DNA from: Thermicanus aegyptius DSM 12793
GTDB taxonomy: Bacteria > Bacillota > Bacilli > Thermicanales > Thermicanaceae
Direction of reading: 5' to 3'
Assembly (NCBI RefSeq): GCF_000510645.1
Contig: NZ_KI783301.1
Coordinates: forward strand, 688,086-752,085
Length of the DNA: 64,000 nucleotides
Part shown: positions 1 to 5,780 of the stretch, piece after piece
Position numbering within the stretch: the stretch's first letter is position 1
Layout of the letters: every line of letters begins with the position of its first letter
Position numbers and translations under genes: made by a program
The notes under the pieces: model-generated
What the model saw: only the letters and a program-made list of their open reading frames with translations
The model's database searches: none
What the model was told of the DNA's origin: nothing

Positions 1-197
1 ATGGGATGGGGGCGAGTACCATTGCGATAACCCTGACGATCTTCAGACCGTTCGTAGGGCTCTGCATTCAACTGCTCAGTGGCCTGGGCTTGAAGAACCT
101 GATTCAGCACCTGTTCTAGTAAGACAGCCACCCCCTTATCTCCAGAAAATAGATCTTTCAAAATTTCATCGTTCAAGGTAATATTATATTGTGCCAT
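1..197 (-). CDS. IS256-type transposase, N-terminal fragment (runs off left edge)
   Basis: The minus strand encodes about 65 residues beginning MAQYNITLNDEILKDLF and continuing into a LNAEPYERSEDRQGYRNG segment, the hallmark N-terminus of Mutator/IS256 transposases. These are DDE enzymes that move the element by a copy-out mechanism. The start at 197 is preceded on the minus strand by a GGGAGG ribosome binding site. The catalytic DDE core would lie outside the window, so it is unknown whether the gene is intact. Confidence 0.9.
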   Translation of the reverse strand, partial: MAQYNITLNDEILKDLFSGDKGVAVLLEQVLNQVLQAQATEQLNAEPYERSEDRQGYRNGTRPHP

Positions 198-292
198 CTC
201 CATACCTCCCTGTAGATTTTGTTCACAAACTCATTCTACCAGAGAAGGGCGGGGGTGGCACCTGTGTATTATGTCACCCAGCTGAACGATTG

Positions 293-319
293 ATTTTACA
301 CCAATTATACGGACTCAAC
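293..319. repeat. IS256-like terminal inverted repeat
   Basis: The stretch ATTTTACACCAATTATACGG followed by ACTCAAC matches most positions of the known IS256 terminal repeat (TTTTACACAATTATACGGAC). It lies just outside the transposase start, where the outer end is expected. The exact boundary is uncertain by a few bases. Confidence 0.7.
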
Positions 320-361
320 TTTAACACTTTCATGGCGAACAACTTCCCTAATGATTCTGAA

Positions 362-370
362 TGATATAAT
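362..370 (+). promoter_or_regulatory. Extended -10 promoter for the 430 gene
   Basis: A TGATATAAT extended -10 element lies 60 bases upstream of the 430 start, inside an alternating AT run. No good -35 box is seen at 17 bases. It sits about 45 bases from the IS end, so the IS end could influence it. Confidence 0.45.
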
Positions 371-429
371 ATATATATAATCTTATCCATTTCTTAAGAT
401 AGGGGTAAGTTAATCCGGAGGAAATTCAT

Positions 430-987
430 ATGAAGGCGATTAAACTTTTATTGTTTTTTTCACTTATGCTTAATGTCTTTCTCTTTATTTTAGTAATAAA
501 TTACGAAACCAAAAAAGAGGAAATTTCTTATAGTATCCTATATAACGAGATGAACGATGTTCATGATCTCTATAAGATGATATTGAAACAATTAGAAATC
601 GAGGAAGGAAGTGCAGCGACAAATGGAGTACTTTATAAAACAGAGAAAGAAAAAATACCTTACTTCGGATTGTTGTTAGATATTAATAGGACTACAAATA
701 AAATTAACTTGTTAAGCACATTGGCAGGTGAGTTGCAAATTAATTCTTTATTCGGTTATTTTACCGTGTCAAAAACAACAGTCCTAAATCAAATCCAACA
801 AGATATATTATCATCCATGTTAAAAAAAGAACCACTGAAGGTGACTGAGGAGGCAAAAGAAAAAATAAAGGCGGAAATTCAAAGCCTTGAAAAACTAGTA
901 TCGTATTTGAAAAATAAGGATTACATGCATCGATCTGCAATGGAACAGAGAAAAATACTGCAGAATTTTAGTGATTTAAAGGAGTAA
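430..987 (+). CDS. Unknown membrane-anchored protein
   Basis: I do not recognise this 185-residue protein. A hydrophobic helix at about residues 5-25 is followed by charged, probably extracytoplasmic sequence rich in Lys, Glu and Ile, with a helical Lys/Glu-rich end (about 135-185) that may form a coiled coil. There is no lipobox and no clear cleavage site, so a single N-terminal anchor is likely. The start follows a GGAGGAAATTCAT ribosome binding site. Codon use is AT-rich, unlike the housekeeping genes to the right, and it adjoins an IS end, which suggests acquired DNA. Confidence 0.7.
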   Translation: MKAIKLLLFFSLMLNVFLFILVINYETKKEEISYSILYNEMNDVHDLYKMILKQLEIEEGSAATNGVLYKTEKEKIPYFGLLLDINRTTNKINLLSTLAGELQINSLFGYFTVSKTTVLNQIQQDILSSMLKKEPLKVTEEAKEKIKAEIQSLEKLVSYLKNKDYMHRSAMEQRKILQNFSDLKE

Positions 988-1135
988 TTCAATTGGGAGC
1001 TCTGCAATTTTAAATAATTCTGTTCGAGCTTATCTAATTCTAGAAGCAGAACAAAGATCGGCACAGATTGAATTTTTTCATCGCGTCCCGCATAATGGTC
1101 TTGTTTACGATTTTTCTACGGGAGAGTGGAAGCAA
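980..1135 (+). other. Open in-frame segment upstream of the GNAT gene
   Basis: From the stop at 977 to the GNAT start at 1136 the reading frame is open for 52 codons without an ATG, GTG or TTG in frame. An AAGGAG-like site at 979-984 is followed by an in-frame ATT at 992. The segment would read ...SVRAYLILEAEQRSAQIE..., with a YLILE stretch also found in the small gene at 3214. It may be a remnant of a separate small gene or an N-terminal extension with an unusual start. Either is uncertain. Confidence 0.3.
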
Positions 1136-1624
1136 ATGGTCATCTTGAGGGACGCACATCCGGCCGATCTGCCTGATCTGCTGCGCATTTACAACTGGGC
1201 TGTTCTACATACAACGGCTACTTTTGATTTGGAAGAGCAGACGCTGGAGCAAAGAACCGCATGGTTTTCCAAATACGGCAAGAATTATCCGTTGATCGTC
1301 GCCGAAGAGGATGGAAAGGTTGTAGGATACAGCTGTATCTCCCCTTTCCGCGAAAAGCCGGCGTATGCCAAGACGGTCGAGTTGTCCGTTTATATCGACA
1401 AGAACTACTGGGGGAAAGGCATCGGAAAACTTCTCGTCGGAGAGATCATAACGCGTGCCCGCCGATTGGGATACCATACGATATTGGCGGGGATTACCGG
1501 GGACAATGAGGCGAGCATTAAGCTGCACGAGCGATTTGGCTTCCGCCTGGTTGCCCGTTTTGCGGAAGTGGGCTACAAATTCGGCGCCTGGCGAGATGTC
1601 TTGTTTTATCAGTTGATGCTTTAA
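1136..1624 (+). CDS. GNAT N-acetyltransferase, phosphinothricin-acetyltransferase-like
   Basis: This 162-residue enzyme has the Pat/Bar pattern: an N-terminal ADLPDLLRIYNWAVLHTTAT segment (about residues 10-29) and the acetyl-CoA loop YWGKGIGKLL (91-100). GNAT enzymes of this subgroup acetylate small amines, including phosphinothricin and some amino-acid analogues; the real substrate here is unknown. The ATG at 1136 has only a weak GGGAGAG site, but it matches the usual family start. Base composition is richer in GC than its neighbours, so it may have a separate origin. A bidirectional terminator follows. Confidence 0.85.
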   Translation: MVILRDAHPADLPDLLRIYNWAVLHTTATFDLEEQTLEQRTAWFSKYGKNYPLIVAEEDGKVVGYSCISPFREKPAYAKTVELSVYIDKNYWGKGIGKLLVGEIITRARRLGYHTILAGITGDNEASIKLHERFGFRLVARFAEVGYKFGAWRDVLFYQLML

Positions 1625-1674
1625 AAGTCCGGTGAAGGACAACCCATTCCTCGATCGGGATAAAGAGAAAACAA

Positions 1675-1699
1675 ATCCCCACCCTGTGAGAGTGGGGAT
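1675..1699. terminator. Convergent terminator between GNAT and XRE-TPR genes
   Basis: A perfect 8-base stem (ATCCCCAC / GTGGGGAT) with a 9-base loop lies between two convergent genes. T-rich sequence follows on both strands, so it could stop transcription from either side. Confidence 0.75.
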
Positions 1700-1713
1700 G
1701 GAAAAAACATTTT

Positions 1714-2994
1714 TCAATAACCTAAGATTGATTCATGCAACATTTCTAAATAGTTGGTCTGAAGATTTGGCGTATCCTGCTTCTGATATAAGGAAACCAA
1801 ACCGGTTAAGATCAATTGTTTCGTATTCACGGGGCAATGGACATCCTTTACGATCAATTGATACGCCTGCTGCAAATAGCGATTTGCTTCCTTTAAATCA
1901 TTCATTTTGAGATAGATCTCCCCGATCAGCCACGTTGCATTCGGCAATAGCGGAGAGTCCTGTGGGAGACCGGCATGCAGCGCTTTTGCCGTCTCCAAGG
2001 CCTCCTCATACCGATTCAATGCAAATAGGGTGAGGGCCAATTCATAACGGCTGTTTTCCTCTTTTTCTTTCAGGCTGGCCTCCTGATAATGTTGAATCGC
2101 TTTCTGTAAATATTGCAATGACTCCTCGAAGTTCCCCAGTTGACGTTCCACAATCCCTAAGTTTGTGTAGACCGCTCCCAGATTTGTCGCTTTTTCATTA
2201 TACTGATAAAACTGAAGCGCCAGGTTATAATGCAGTTTTGCATTTTCCGGGTCATTCAAACCACTTAATGCCAGACCCCAATGAAATTCGATGTCCCCGA
2301 CGTGGTAGTAGGAATTGGTATTCTTATTCAGATCTTTTGCCTTCTGCACGCAAATGAGCGCGGAACGCGGCTCCTTCCAATGATTGTGAATCATCGCCTG
2401 ATTAAGATAGAGCAAGACGAGATAACGCATGGAGGGAGAGGGAGACTGCGTCATTACCTGTATCCCGGTATTAAAGGATTCAAATGCATCCTCCAATTTT
2501 CCCATACGATACCGGATCACGCCGATGATGTAATGCACTTTGGCAATCAATGAAAGTTCCGTTGAATCCGCCAGCAATTGCAAAGCTTCGTTGCACCAGG
2601 ATTCGCCTTCCGTCCATCGTTCTTGCGGAAGGGCGATTAAGACCGCTTTCTCCCACAACCATTTAGCCTTTTCAAAAGGGGGCAGTACCGCATCTTCGGG
2701 AATCTCCTGCAGCTGCTTTAACGCCTCGCGGTCATCTTGGTTATAGAGCAGCGTCTCGATTTGATTCAGTTTCTCGTAATACGGAGAGGCAGGGTGGGCG
2801 CTTTCCTTGAGATTGCGTAAATCATAACCTAACTTTTTGCTTAACTTGATGATTAATTCGGCGGAAGGCTTCATCTGGTTCTTTTCAATGATGCTGATAT
2901 AACTCCTCGTGCAGATTCCCTCCGCCAATTCCTCCTGTGTCATCCCCAGGTTTTCCCGCAATTCCTTGATCTTTTCTCCGAGGGTTGTGGCCAC
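1714..2994 (-). CDS. XRE-family regulator with TPR domain (RRNPP / NprR-like)
   Basis: An N-terminal Cro/C1-type helix-turn-helix (LGEKIKELRENLGMTQEELA, first 30 residues, then SYISIIEKNQMKPS) is followed by about 350 residues of TPR repeats; YTNLGIVERQLGNFEESLQY is a typical unit. This is the layout of RRNPP receptors such as NprR and PlcR, cytoplasmic regulators controlled by re-imported short peptides. The length (426 residues) is close to NprR. The GTG at 2994 is chosen because an AAAGG site lies 8 bases upstream; ATG at 3000 is an alternative, and the reading frame upstream to 3096 is not protein-like. A terminator follows. The cognate peptide is unknown; candidates are the small genes at 3214, 3321 and 4321. 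Receptor type is well supported, ligand is inferred. Confidence 0.85.
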   Translation of the reverse strand: MATTLGEKIKELRENLGMTQEELAEGICTRSYISIIEKNQMKPSAELIIKLSKKLGYDLRNLKESAHPASPYYEKLNQIETLLYNQDDREALKQLQEIPEDAVLPPFEKAKWLWEKAVLIALPQERWTEGESWCNEALQLLADSTELSLIAKVHYIIGVIRYRMGKLEDAFESFNTGIQVMTQSPSPSMRYLVLLYLNQAMIHNHWKEPRSALICVQKAKDLNKNTNSYYHVGDIEFHWGLALSGLNDPENAKLHYNLALQFYQYNEKATNLGAVYTNLGIVERQLGNFEESLQYLQKAIQHYQEASLKEKEENSRYELALTLFALNRYEEALETAKALHAGLPQDSPLLPNATWLIGEIYLKMNDLKEANRYLQQAYQLIVKDVHCPVNTKQLILTGLVSLYQKQDTPNLQTNYLEMLHESILGY

Positions 2995-3028
2995 TTTCAT
3001 CACCTTTACGTTTATCATTTCTTCTATA

Positions 3029-3057
3029 AGCATAGCAATGATTGTTACAAAAAGCAA
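3029..3057 (-). promoter_or_regulatory. SigA-type promoter of the XRE-TPR gene
   Basis: The minus strand reads TTGCTT, a 17-base spacer, then TATGCT. The -10 box ends about 35 bases before the GTG start at 2994. Confidence 0.55.
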
Positions 3058-3121
3058 CATGAAAGTTTCAAAATATGACTGTAAAAAGTGAATCATAGAG
3101 TAAGATTTTTTGGAAAGGTTA

Positions 3122-3149
3122 TTGAAATATTTTTTTATGATGGTAAACT
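3122..3149 (+). promoter_or_regulatory. Possible promoter of the small ORF pair
   Basis: TTGAAA and TAAACT are separated by 16 bases upstream of the 3214 start, divergent from the receptor promoter. The -10 match is moderate. Two TTAATT-type repeats lie just downstream (3163-3178) and could bind a regulator. Confidence 0.35.
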
Positions 3150-3213
3150 GTTATCAGTAAGGTTAATTCAGTTAATTATAAGATCTAATAAATTTTAAAG
3201 GCGGTCTTTTGAC

Positions 3214-3321
3214 ATGATGATCAGACATACGACCTTTGTCTTTACCCGTTATCTCATTCTTGAATGGGAACGGAGACAACATACCGATGAGCGCTCGCTA
3301 GGAGGAATGTTCTACCTTTGA
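3214..3321 (+). CDS. Small ORF (35 residues), unknown, divergent from the receptor
   Basis: A 35-residue peptide beginning MMIRHTTFVFTRYLILEWER, preceded by an AAAGGCGG site 10 bases from the ATG. It has no signal peptide. The stop overlaps the next start (TGATG), which suggests coupled translation with the 3321 ORF. A YLILE-x-E-x-R stretch recurs in the open segment before the GNAT gene. I do not recognise the family. The position beside an RRNPP-type receptor makes it of interest, but a signal function is not shown. Confidence 0.45.
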   Translation: MMIRHTTFVFTRYLILEWERRQHTDERSLGGMFYL

Positions 3322-3455
3322 TGGCCTTTGTTCTGAACCTATTCACGAATGAATCAGAGAACAGTGAGACATCTCTTAGTCAATTACAGAATTGGATTAG
3401 CGAATTGCCCAATTATATTAAGGCTTTATTCGTATTTTCAGGATGCGAAAGTTGA
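3321..3455 (+). CDS. Small ORF (44 residues), unknown, coupled to the 3214 ORF
   Basis: This 44-residue ORF starts one base inside the stop codon of the preceding ORF. A GGAGGA site lies about 14 bases upstream, longer than usual, so translation probably depends on coupling. The peptide is mildly amphipathic with a hydrophobic end (IKALFVFSGCES) and one cysteine. It could also be the second half of a single frameshifted gene. Function unknown. Confidence 0.35.
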   Translation: MAFVLNLFTNESENSETSLSQLQNWISELPNYIKALFVFSGCES

Positions 3456-3513
3456 GTTATTAATTAATGTGGAAAAAAGTTAACATAGAATCTCTTTGAT
3501 GTTAATGTTTCGA

Positions 3514-3525
3514 ACAATATATTGT
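3514..3525. promoter_or_regulatory. Perfect palindrome upstream of XRE gene
   Basis: ACAATATATTGT is a perfect 12-base palindrome 30 bases before the XRE start at 3556. It would suit an autoregulatory operator for the small repressor encoded next; the pairing is inferred. Confidence 0.4.
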
Positions 3526-3555
3526 ATGTTTTGAATTTTGCGTGGAGGTAAGAAA

Positions 3556-3768
3556 TTGAGAAATAGACTTGCGGAAATCAGGAAAGATAAGAAGATGTCA
3601 TCGGAGGATTTGGCTAAAAGATTAGAGGTAACGAGACAAACCCTTATTTCTATCGAAAACGGGAGGTATGATCCTTCGTTATCTTTAGCTTTTAGGATCG
3701 CAAAGCTTTTTGATTTAGCCATTGAGGATATCTTTATTTTTGAGGAAGGTAATAAGAATGAAGAATAA
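3556..3768 (+). CDS. Small XRE-family transcriptional regulator (YozG-like)
   Basis: A 70-residue protein that is almost entirely one Cro/C1 helix-turn-helix: RNRLAEIRKDKKMSSEDLAK, then TRQTLISIENGRYDPSLSLA and an IFEEG end. This is the common compact repressor usually paired with a membrane protein. The TTG at 3556 is chosen because GGAGGT lies 6 bases upstream; the earlier TTG at 3538 would contain that site. It overlaps the next gene by 11 bases, which supports an operon. A palindrome at 3514 is a likely operator. Confidence 0.85.
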   Translation: MRNRLAEIRKDKKMSSEDLAKRLEVTRQTLISIENGRYDPSLSLAFRIAKLFDLAIEDIFIFEEGNKNEE

Positions 3769-4174
3769 AAAAGCGATACTTTACATTATGCTGTTAATTT
3801 TAGGAGCGGCATTGTACATTGTCGGAATCTACATGAATGAACAGATGAGAAATGGGCTCCCACTTTTTTTTATGACCTTGGGACTGGCCATATTTTTTAA
3901 TAGCATAGAACGTATTAGAAAACTTGCCAGAGGAAAAAATCCGGATATCCGTCGTGAGATGGAGATCGAAGCGAAGGATGAAAGGAACCAATATATCACT
4001 ACAAAAGCAAAAGCATTTGCGTTTGATGTTATGGGTTATGTATTTAGCGCGGTTTTTCTAATCTATGCCTTAATGAAAGTTGACTTCATGATTTTTTTCG
4101 TCTTAGCGGTTTCATTAATCGGTATATATATAACCTATACAATATATAAGAATAAGTTGACGCAAAACACATAG
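3758..4174 (+). CDS. Membrane protein of the DUF2178 type, partner of the XRE regulator
   Basis: A 138-residue protein with four predicted membrane helices in two pairs (about residues 5-22, 30-48, 88-108 and 112-130). The loop carries the KDERNQYITTKAKA pattern seen in DUF2178-like proteins, which are routinely encoded with a small XRE repressor. The start at 3758 follows GAGGAAGGT and overlaps the regulator gene. Function of the family is not established; a repressor-controlled membrane stress or immunity role is only a guess. Confidence 0.7.
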   Translation: MKNKKAILYIMLLILGAALYIVGIYMNEQMRNGLPLFFMTLGLAIFFNSIERIRKLARGKNPDIRREMEIEAKDERNQYITTKAKAFAFDVMGYVFSAVFLIYALMKVDFMIFFVLAVSLIGIYITYTIYKNKLTQNT

Positions 4175-4231
4175 TTTTAGGGAAGATATAAAATCTGTTG
4201 TTTAAAAGAGAAACATTACCATTTTTGAATA

Positions 4232-4260
4232 TTGACAACATGGCCAGAATATGAAATTAT
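4232..4260 (+). promoter_or_regulatory. Possible promoter of the 38-residue peptide gene
   Basis: TTGACA at 4232 is followed after 17 bases by AATTAT. A second TTGACA lies at 4265-4270 without a clear -10 box. Either could drive the peptide gene at 4321. Confidence 0.35.
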
Positions 4261-4320
4261 TAAATTGACATCATTTAGTTACATCACACACAGATCATTT
4301 TGCAAAAGTGGGGTGAGAAG

Positions 4321-4437
4321 ATGAAAAAGTTCCTGGCGATTCTGTTTCTGTTGTTTGCATTGATGGTTTTCGGACAAACAGCTTTTGCGGATTTTGATCC
4401 TGGGCTACCTATCTTAAGCGTTGATGCAGCAAAGTAG
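4321..4437 (+). CDS. Secreted small peptide precursor, Phr/NprX-like candidate
   Basis: This 38-codon gene starts after a GGGGTGAGAAG site and ends before a strong terminator, so it looks like a real monocistronic gene. The peptide has a classical Sec signal: MKK, a hydrophobic core (FLAILFLLFALMVFG) and an AFA cleavage motif, leaving DFDPGLPILSVDAAK. Precursors of RRNPP signal peptides (Phr, PapR, NprX) have this size and layout, and an NprR-like receptor lies 1.3 kb to the left. In known systems the peptide gene is usually adjacent, so pairing is an inference. A short secreted peptide of another kind is the alternative. Confidence 0.65.
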   Translation: MKKFLAILFLLFALMVFGQTAFADFDPGLPILSVDAAK

Positions 4438-4465
4438 GTAAGCAACCAGTATTTCACGGACATAT

Positions 4466-4507
4466 GGAACCCTCTACGAACGAAGTATTGGGTTCCGCTT
4501 TTTTTTT
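4466..4507 (+). terminator. Rho-independent terminator of the peptide gene
   Basis: The 7-base stem GGAACCC / GGGTTCC is followed by GC and a run of nine Ts. Confidence 0.9.
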
Positions 4508-4554
4508 GCAAACGATTAAGGTTGGCAGGGCAGGGTGGGGCGTTTAAGAAAGAA

Positions 4555-4581
4555 GCCCCCACCGCATAAGTTGATGGGGGC
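4555..4581 (-). terminator. GC-rich hairpin, likely terminator of the 4649 minus-strand gene
   Basis: GCCCCCA and TGGGGGC form a 7-base stem. On the minus strand the sequence after it is TTCTTTCTT, so it can end transcription of the 58-residue gene. A similar G/C hairpin is also found at the right ends of some IS200/IS605 elements, but no tnpA or tnpB is present. Confidence 0.55.
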
Positions 4582-4648
4582 ATTCACAACTAAGAACAAT
4601 TACAAACGAACCATGCTGCCGATATAAAATCCTTTCAGTGAAGAAGGC

Positions 4649-4825
4649 TTACTCGATATACCCTTTCTCCTTCAGAAGAGAATATGCCTCTTTTTCGTTT
4701 TCTTCCTTGATTTGGTATTCCAATTTTCCGTCCACGATCTTCGCGCAACGTCCTCCCAATGGTTTTAATGCCTCTTTTACGACCTTTAAGTCAAAGTTTG
4801 TTTTTACGGGATAATTTACTTTCAT
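4649..4825 (-). CDS. Unknown 58-residue cytoplasmic protein
   Basis: A compact, charged protein beginning MKVNYPVKTNFDLKVVKEAL and ending LLKEKGYIE, with no signal or membrane segment. It has an excellent GGGAGGTGTAAGTG site before its ATG and a near-consensus promoter (4846-4874). I do not recognise it; the alternating strand/helix character suggests a small folded protein. A hairpin at 4555-4581 would end the transcript. Confidence 0.7.
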   Translation of the reverse strand: MKVNYPVKTNFDLKVVKEALKPLGGRCAKIVDGKLEYQIKEENEKEAYSLLKEKGYIE

Positions 4826-4845
4826 CACTTACACCTCCCTTACTG

Positions 4846-4874
4846 AATATAGACGTATAGGTTTATGATGTCAA
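4846..4874 (-). promoter_or_regulatory. Strong SigA promoter of the 58-residue gene
   Basis: The minus strand reads TTGACA, a 17-base spacer and TATATT, 21 bases upstream of the start codon at 4825. Confidence 0.75.
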
Positions 4875-5067
4875 GAAAGTTCGTTAAACTCCGTAAACAT
4901 TGACAATACAGAGGGTAACTTCCGTGACGATTCGATGAACTGTGAGAGATCATCTGAACCACTCTTTGAATCCGGGAAGGAGAATCTTTTTGTTATGAAA
5001 TGAATGCGCGGAAACTCTTTCGCTAGGGAGACATGTTCGATAAAACTCTCCTCAATGGGAAGAAAAA

Positions 5068-5076
5068 TGATATAAT
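5068..5076 (+). promoter_or_regulatory. Extended -10 promoter of the 5159 gene
   Basis: TGATATAAT gives a consensus extended -10 box about 83 bases before the start at 5159. No clear -35 box is present. Confidence 0.55.
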
Positions 5077-5084
5077 AAAATCAA

Positions 5085-5096
5085 CTGTCAAGACAG
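5085..5096. repeat. Inverted repeat just downstream of the -10 box
   Basis: CTGTC and GACAG flank two bases, 8 bases after the -10 box, around the expected transcription start. The position suits a repressor operator; the regulator is unknown. Confidence 0.35.
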
Positions 5097-5158
5097 ATTA
5101 AAGGAGTTTTTTCAGCGTAGAAAAAATGAAGAGTAATTTCGAAAAGGGTGATGCGTAG

Positions 5159-5548
5159 ATGTCCATGATGCGAAGTCTGGTGGGGCTCTGGAAAAACAGG
5201 GAAGAGACAAGTGAGAAAGAGAAAGATCCGGCCCTTAAAACTCGCTATTATAAAGAACGGAAGGATAAATTAATCGACCTGATTCTTGATCTCATCCCCA
5301 AAAAACTTCCCCGCTGGAAAGTGATCCATACGGATCGGGAGCGGGGGGAGATCCTGGTGGAAAAACAGGGACTCCTCCGCAAGAGCGATATTGTCATCAC
5401 GGTCTTCCGTATCAACCCCATCCGCTCGGCCATCGATGTGATGTCGGCCAAACGAGGCTCTTTCGGAGATTTGGGAGATACGTATCGGGATATTCTTTTG
5501 TTCTTTCGCGTTCTCCATACGGCAATAAAACCGGAGGAGAAACCATAG
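5159..5548 (+). CDS. Conserved small cytosolic protein (DUF1499-like)
   Basis: A 129-residue soluble protein. After a basic N-terminus it has a core (about residues 30-125) with LIDLILDLIPKKLPRWKVIH, an EILVEKQGLLRKSDIVITV strand pair and a DLGDTYRDILLFFRVLH end, resembling the DUF1499-type cytosolic proteins of Bacilli. The function is not known. The AAAGGGTGA site before 5159 supports this start. It is a single-gene unit with its own promoter and a strong terminator at 5621. Confidence 0.65.
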   Translation: MSMMRSLVGLWKNREETSEKEKDPALKTRYYKERKDKLIDLILDLIPKKLPRWKVIHTDRERGEILVEKQGLLRKSDIVITVFRINPIRSAIDVMSAKRGSFGDLGDTYRDILLFFRVLHTAIKPEEKP

Positions 5549-5620
5549 AGAAGATAGGAATGATCCGTGTTCAAGGGGTGTGTAAGCCCATCGGTGAGAA
5601 TATTAAAAGTAAACCGCATG

Positions 5621-5646
5621 CCCCTTAAAAAACGGAAGGGGTTTTT
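5621..5646 (+). terminator. Rho-independent terminator after the 5159 gene
   Basis: CCCCTT and AAGGGG pair around a 9-base loop and are followed directly by five Ts. Confidence 0.85.
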
Positions 5647-5662
5647 ACTTGATTACAGCTTT

Positions 5663-5694
5663 ACAGATTCACAGATTCACTGCTTGACAGATTC
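5663..5694. repeat. Three direct copies of ACAGATTC overlapping a -35 box
   Basis: ACAGATTC occurs at 5663-5670, 5671-5678 and 5687-5694. The third copy overlaps the TTGACA of the transporter promoter. Such spaced direct repeats are typical of a regulator binding site. Confidence 0.5.
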
Positions 5695-5712
5695 ATAATA
5701 CCCATCTAGAAT
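5684..5712 (+). promoter_or_regulatory. SigA promoter of the ABC transporter operon
   Basis: A consensus TTGACA is followed after exactly 17 bases by TAGAAT. Confidence 0.8.
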
Positions 5713-5726
5713 TAAATTCGTTCCCA

Positions 5727-5750
5727 ATTGAGAATCGTTTGATTATCAAT
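5727..5750. promoter_or_regulatory. Long inverted repeat (operator candidate) before the transporter genes
   Basis: ATTGAGAATC and GATTATCAAT are inverted with one mismatch in ten around GTTT. The site follows the -10 box by 14 bases, around the transcribed start. It resembles a Fur box (TGAGAAT...ATTATCA), but the half-site spacing is 6 rather than 1 or 7, so another regulator is possible. Confidence 0.55.
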
Positions 5751-5780
5751 AGGAGTATAGGTATGAAGGGAGGAGTAAAA

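Larger units (their letters stand above)
1..319 (-). mobile_element. IS256-family insertion sequence, partial (one end)
   Basis: The left edge cuts through an insertion sequence. It contains the start of a Mutator/IS256-type transposase on the minus strand (1-197), a short leader, and an outer end at about 293-319 whose sequence closely resembles the terminal repeat of IS256 itself. Only one end is in the window, so the target duplication and the other terminal repeat cannot be checked. An imperfect hairpin at about 254-278 between the end and the transposase gene could damp read-through transcription from outside; that role is inferred. Confidence 0.85.
4826..5158. other. 333-base intergenic region between divergent genes
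   Basis: The region holds the promoter of the minus-strand 58-residue gene at its left end and the promoter plus an inverted repeat for the 5159 gene at its right end. The middle (about 4880-5055) contains a TTGACA at 4900 without a good -10 box and no convincing ORF. I see nothing else in it. Confidence 0.5.

Noticed and set aside
1205-1717. 170-codon minus-strand open frame
   Set aside because: It lies entirely over the GNAT gene and terminator, and the GNAT translation has clear family motifs, so this is a shadow.
2995-3096. Hydrophobic N-terminal extension of the XRE-TPR gene
   Set aside because: It would place a membrane-like stretch before the helix-turn-helix and covers the promoter at 3029-3057; the GTG at 2994 has the ribosome site.
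5720-5780. Classical Fur box or a TPP/FMN riboswitch before the transporter
   Set aside because: The half-sites resemble Fur but are spaced 6 bases apart, and the 60-base leader is too short for those riboswitches.
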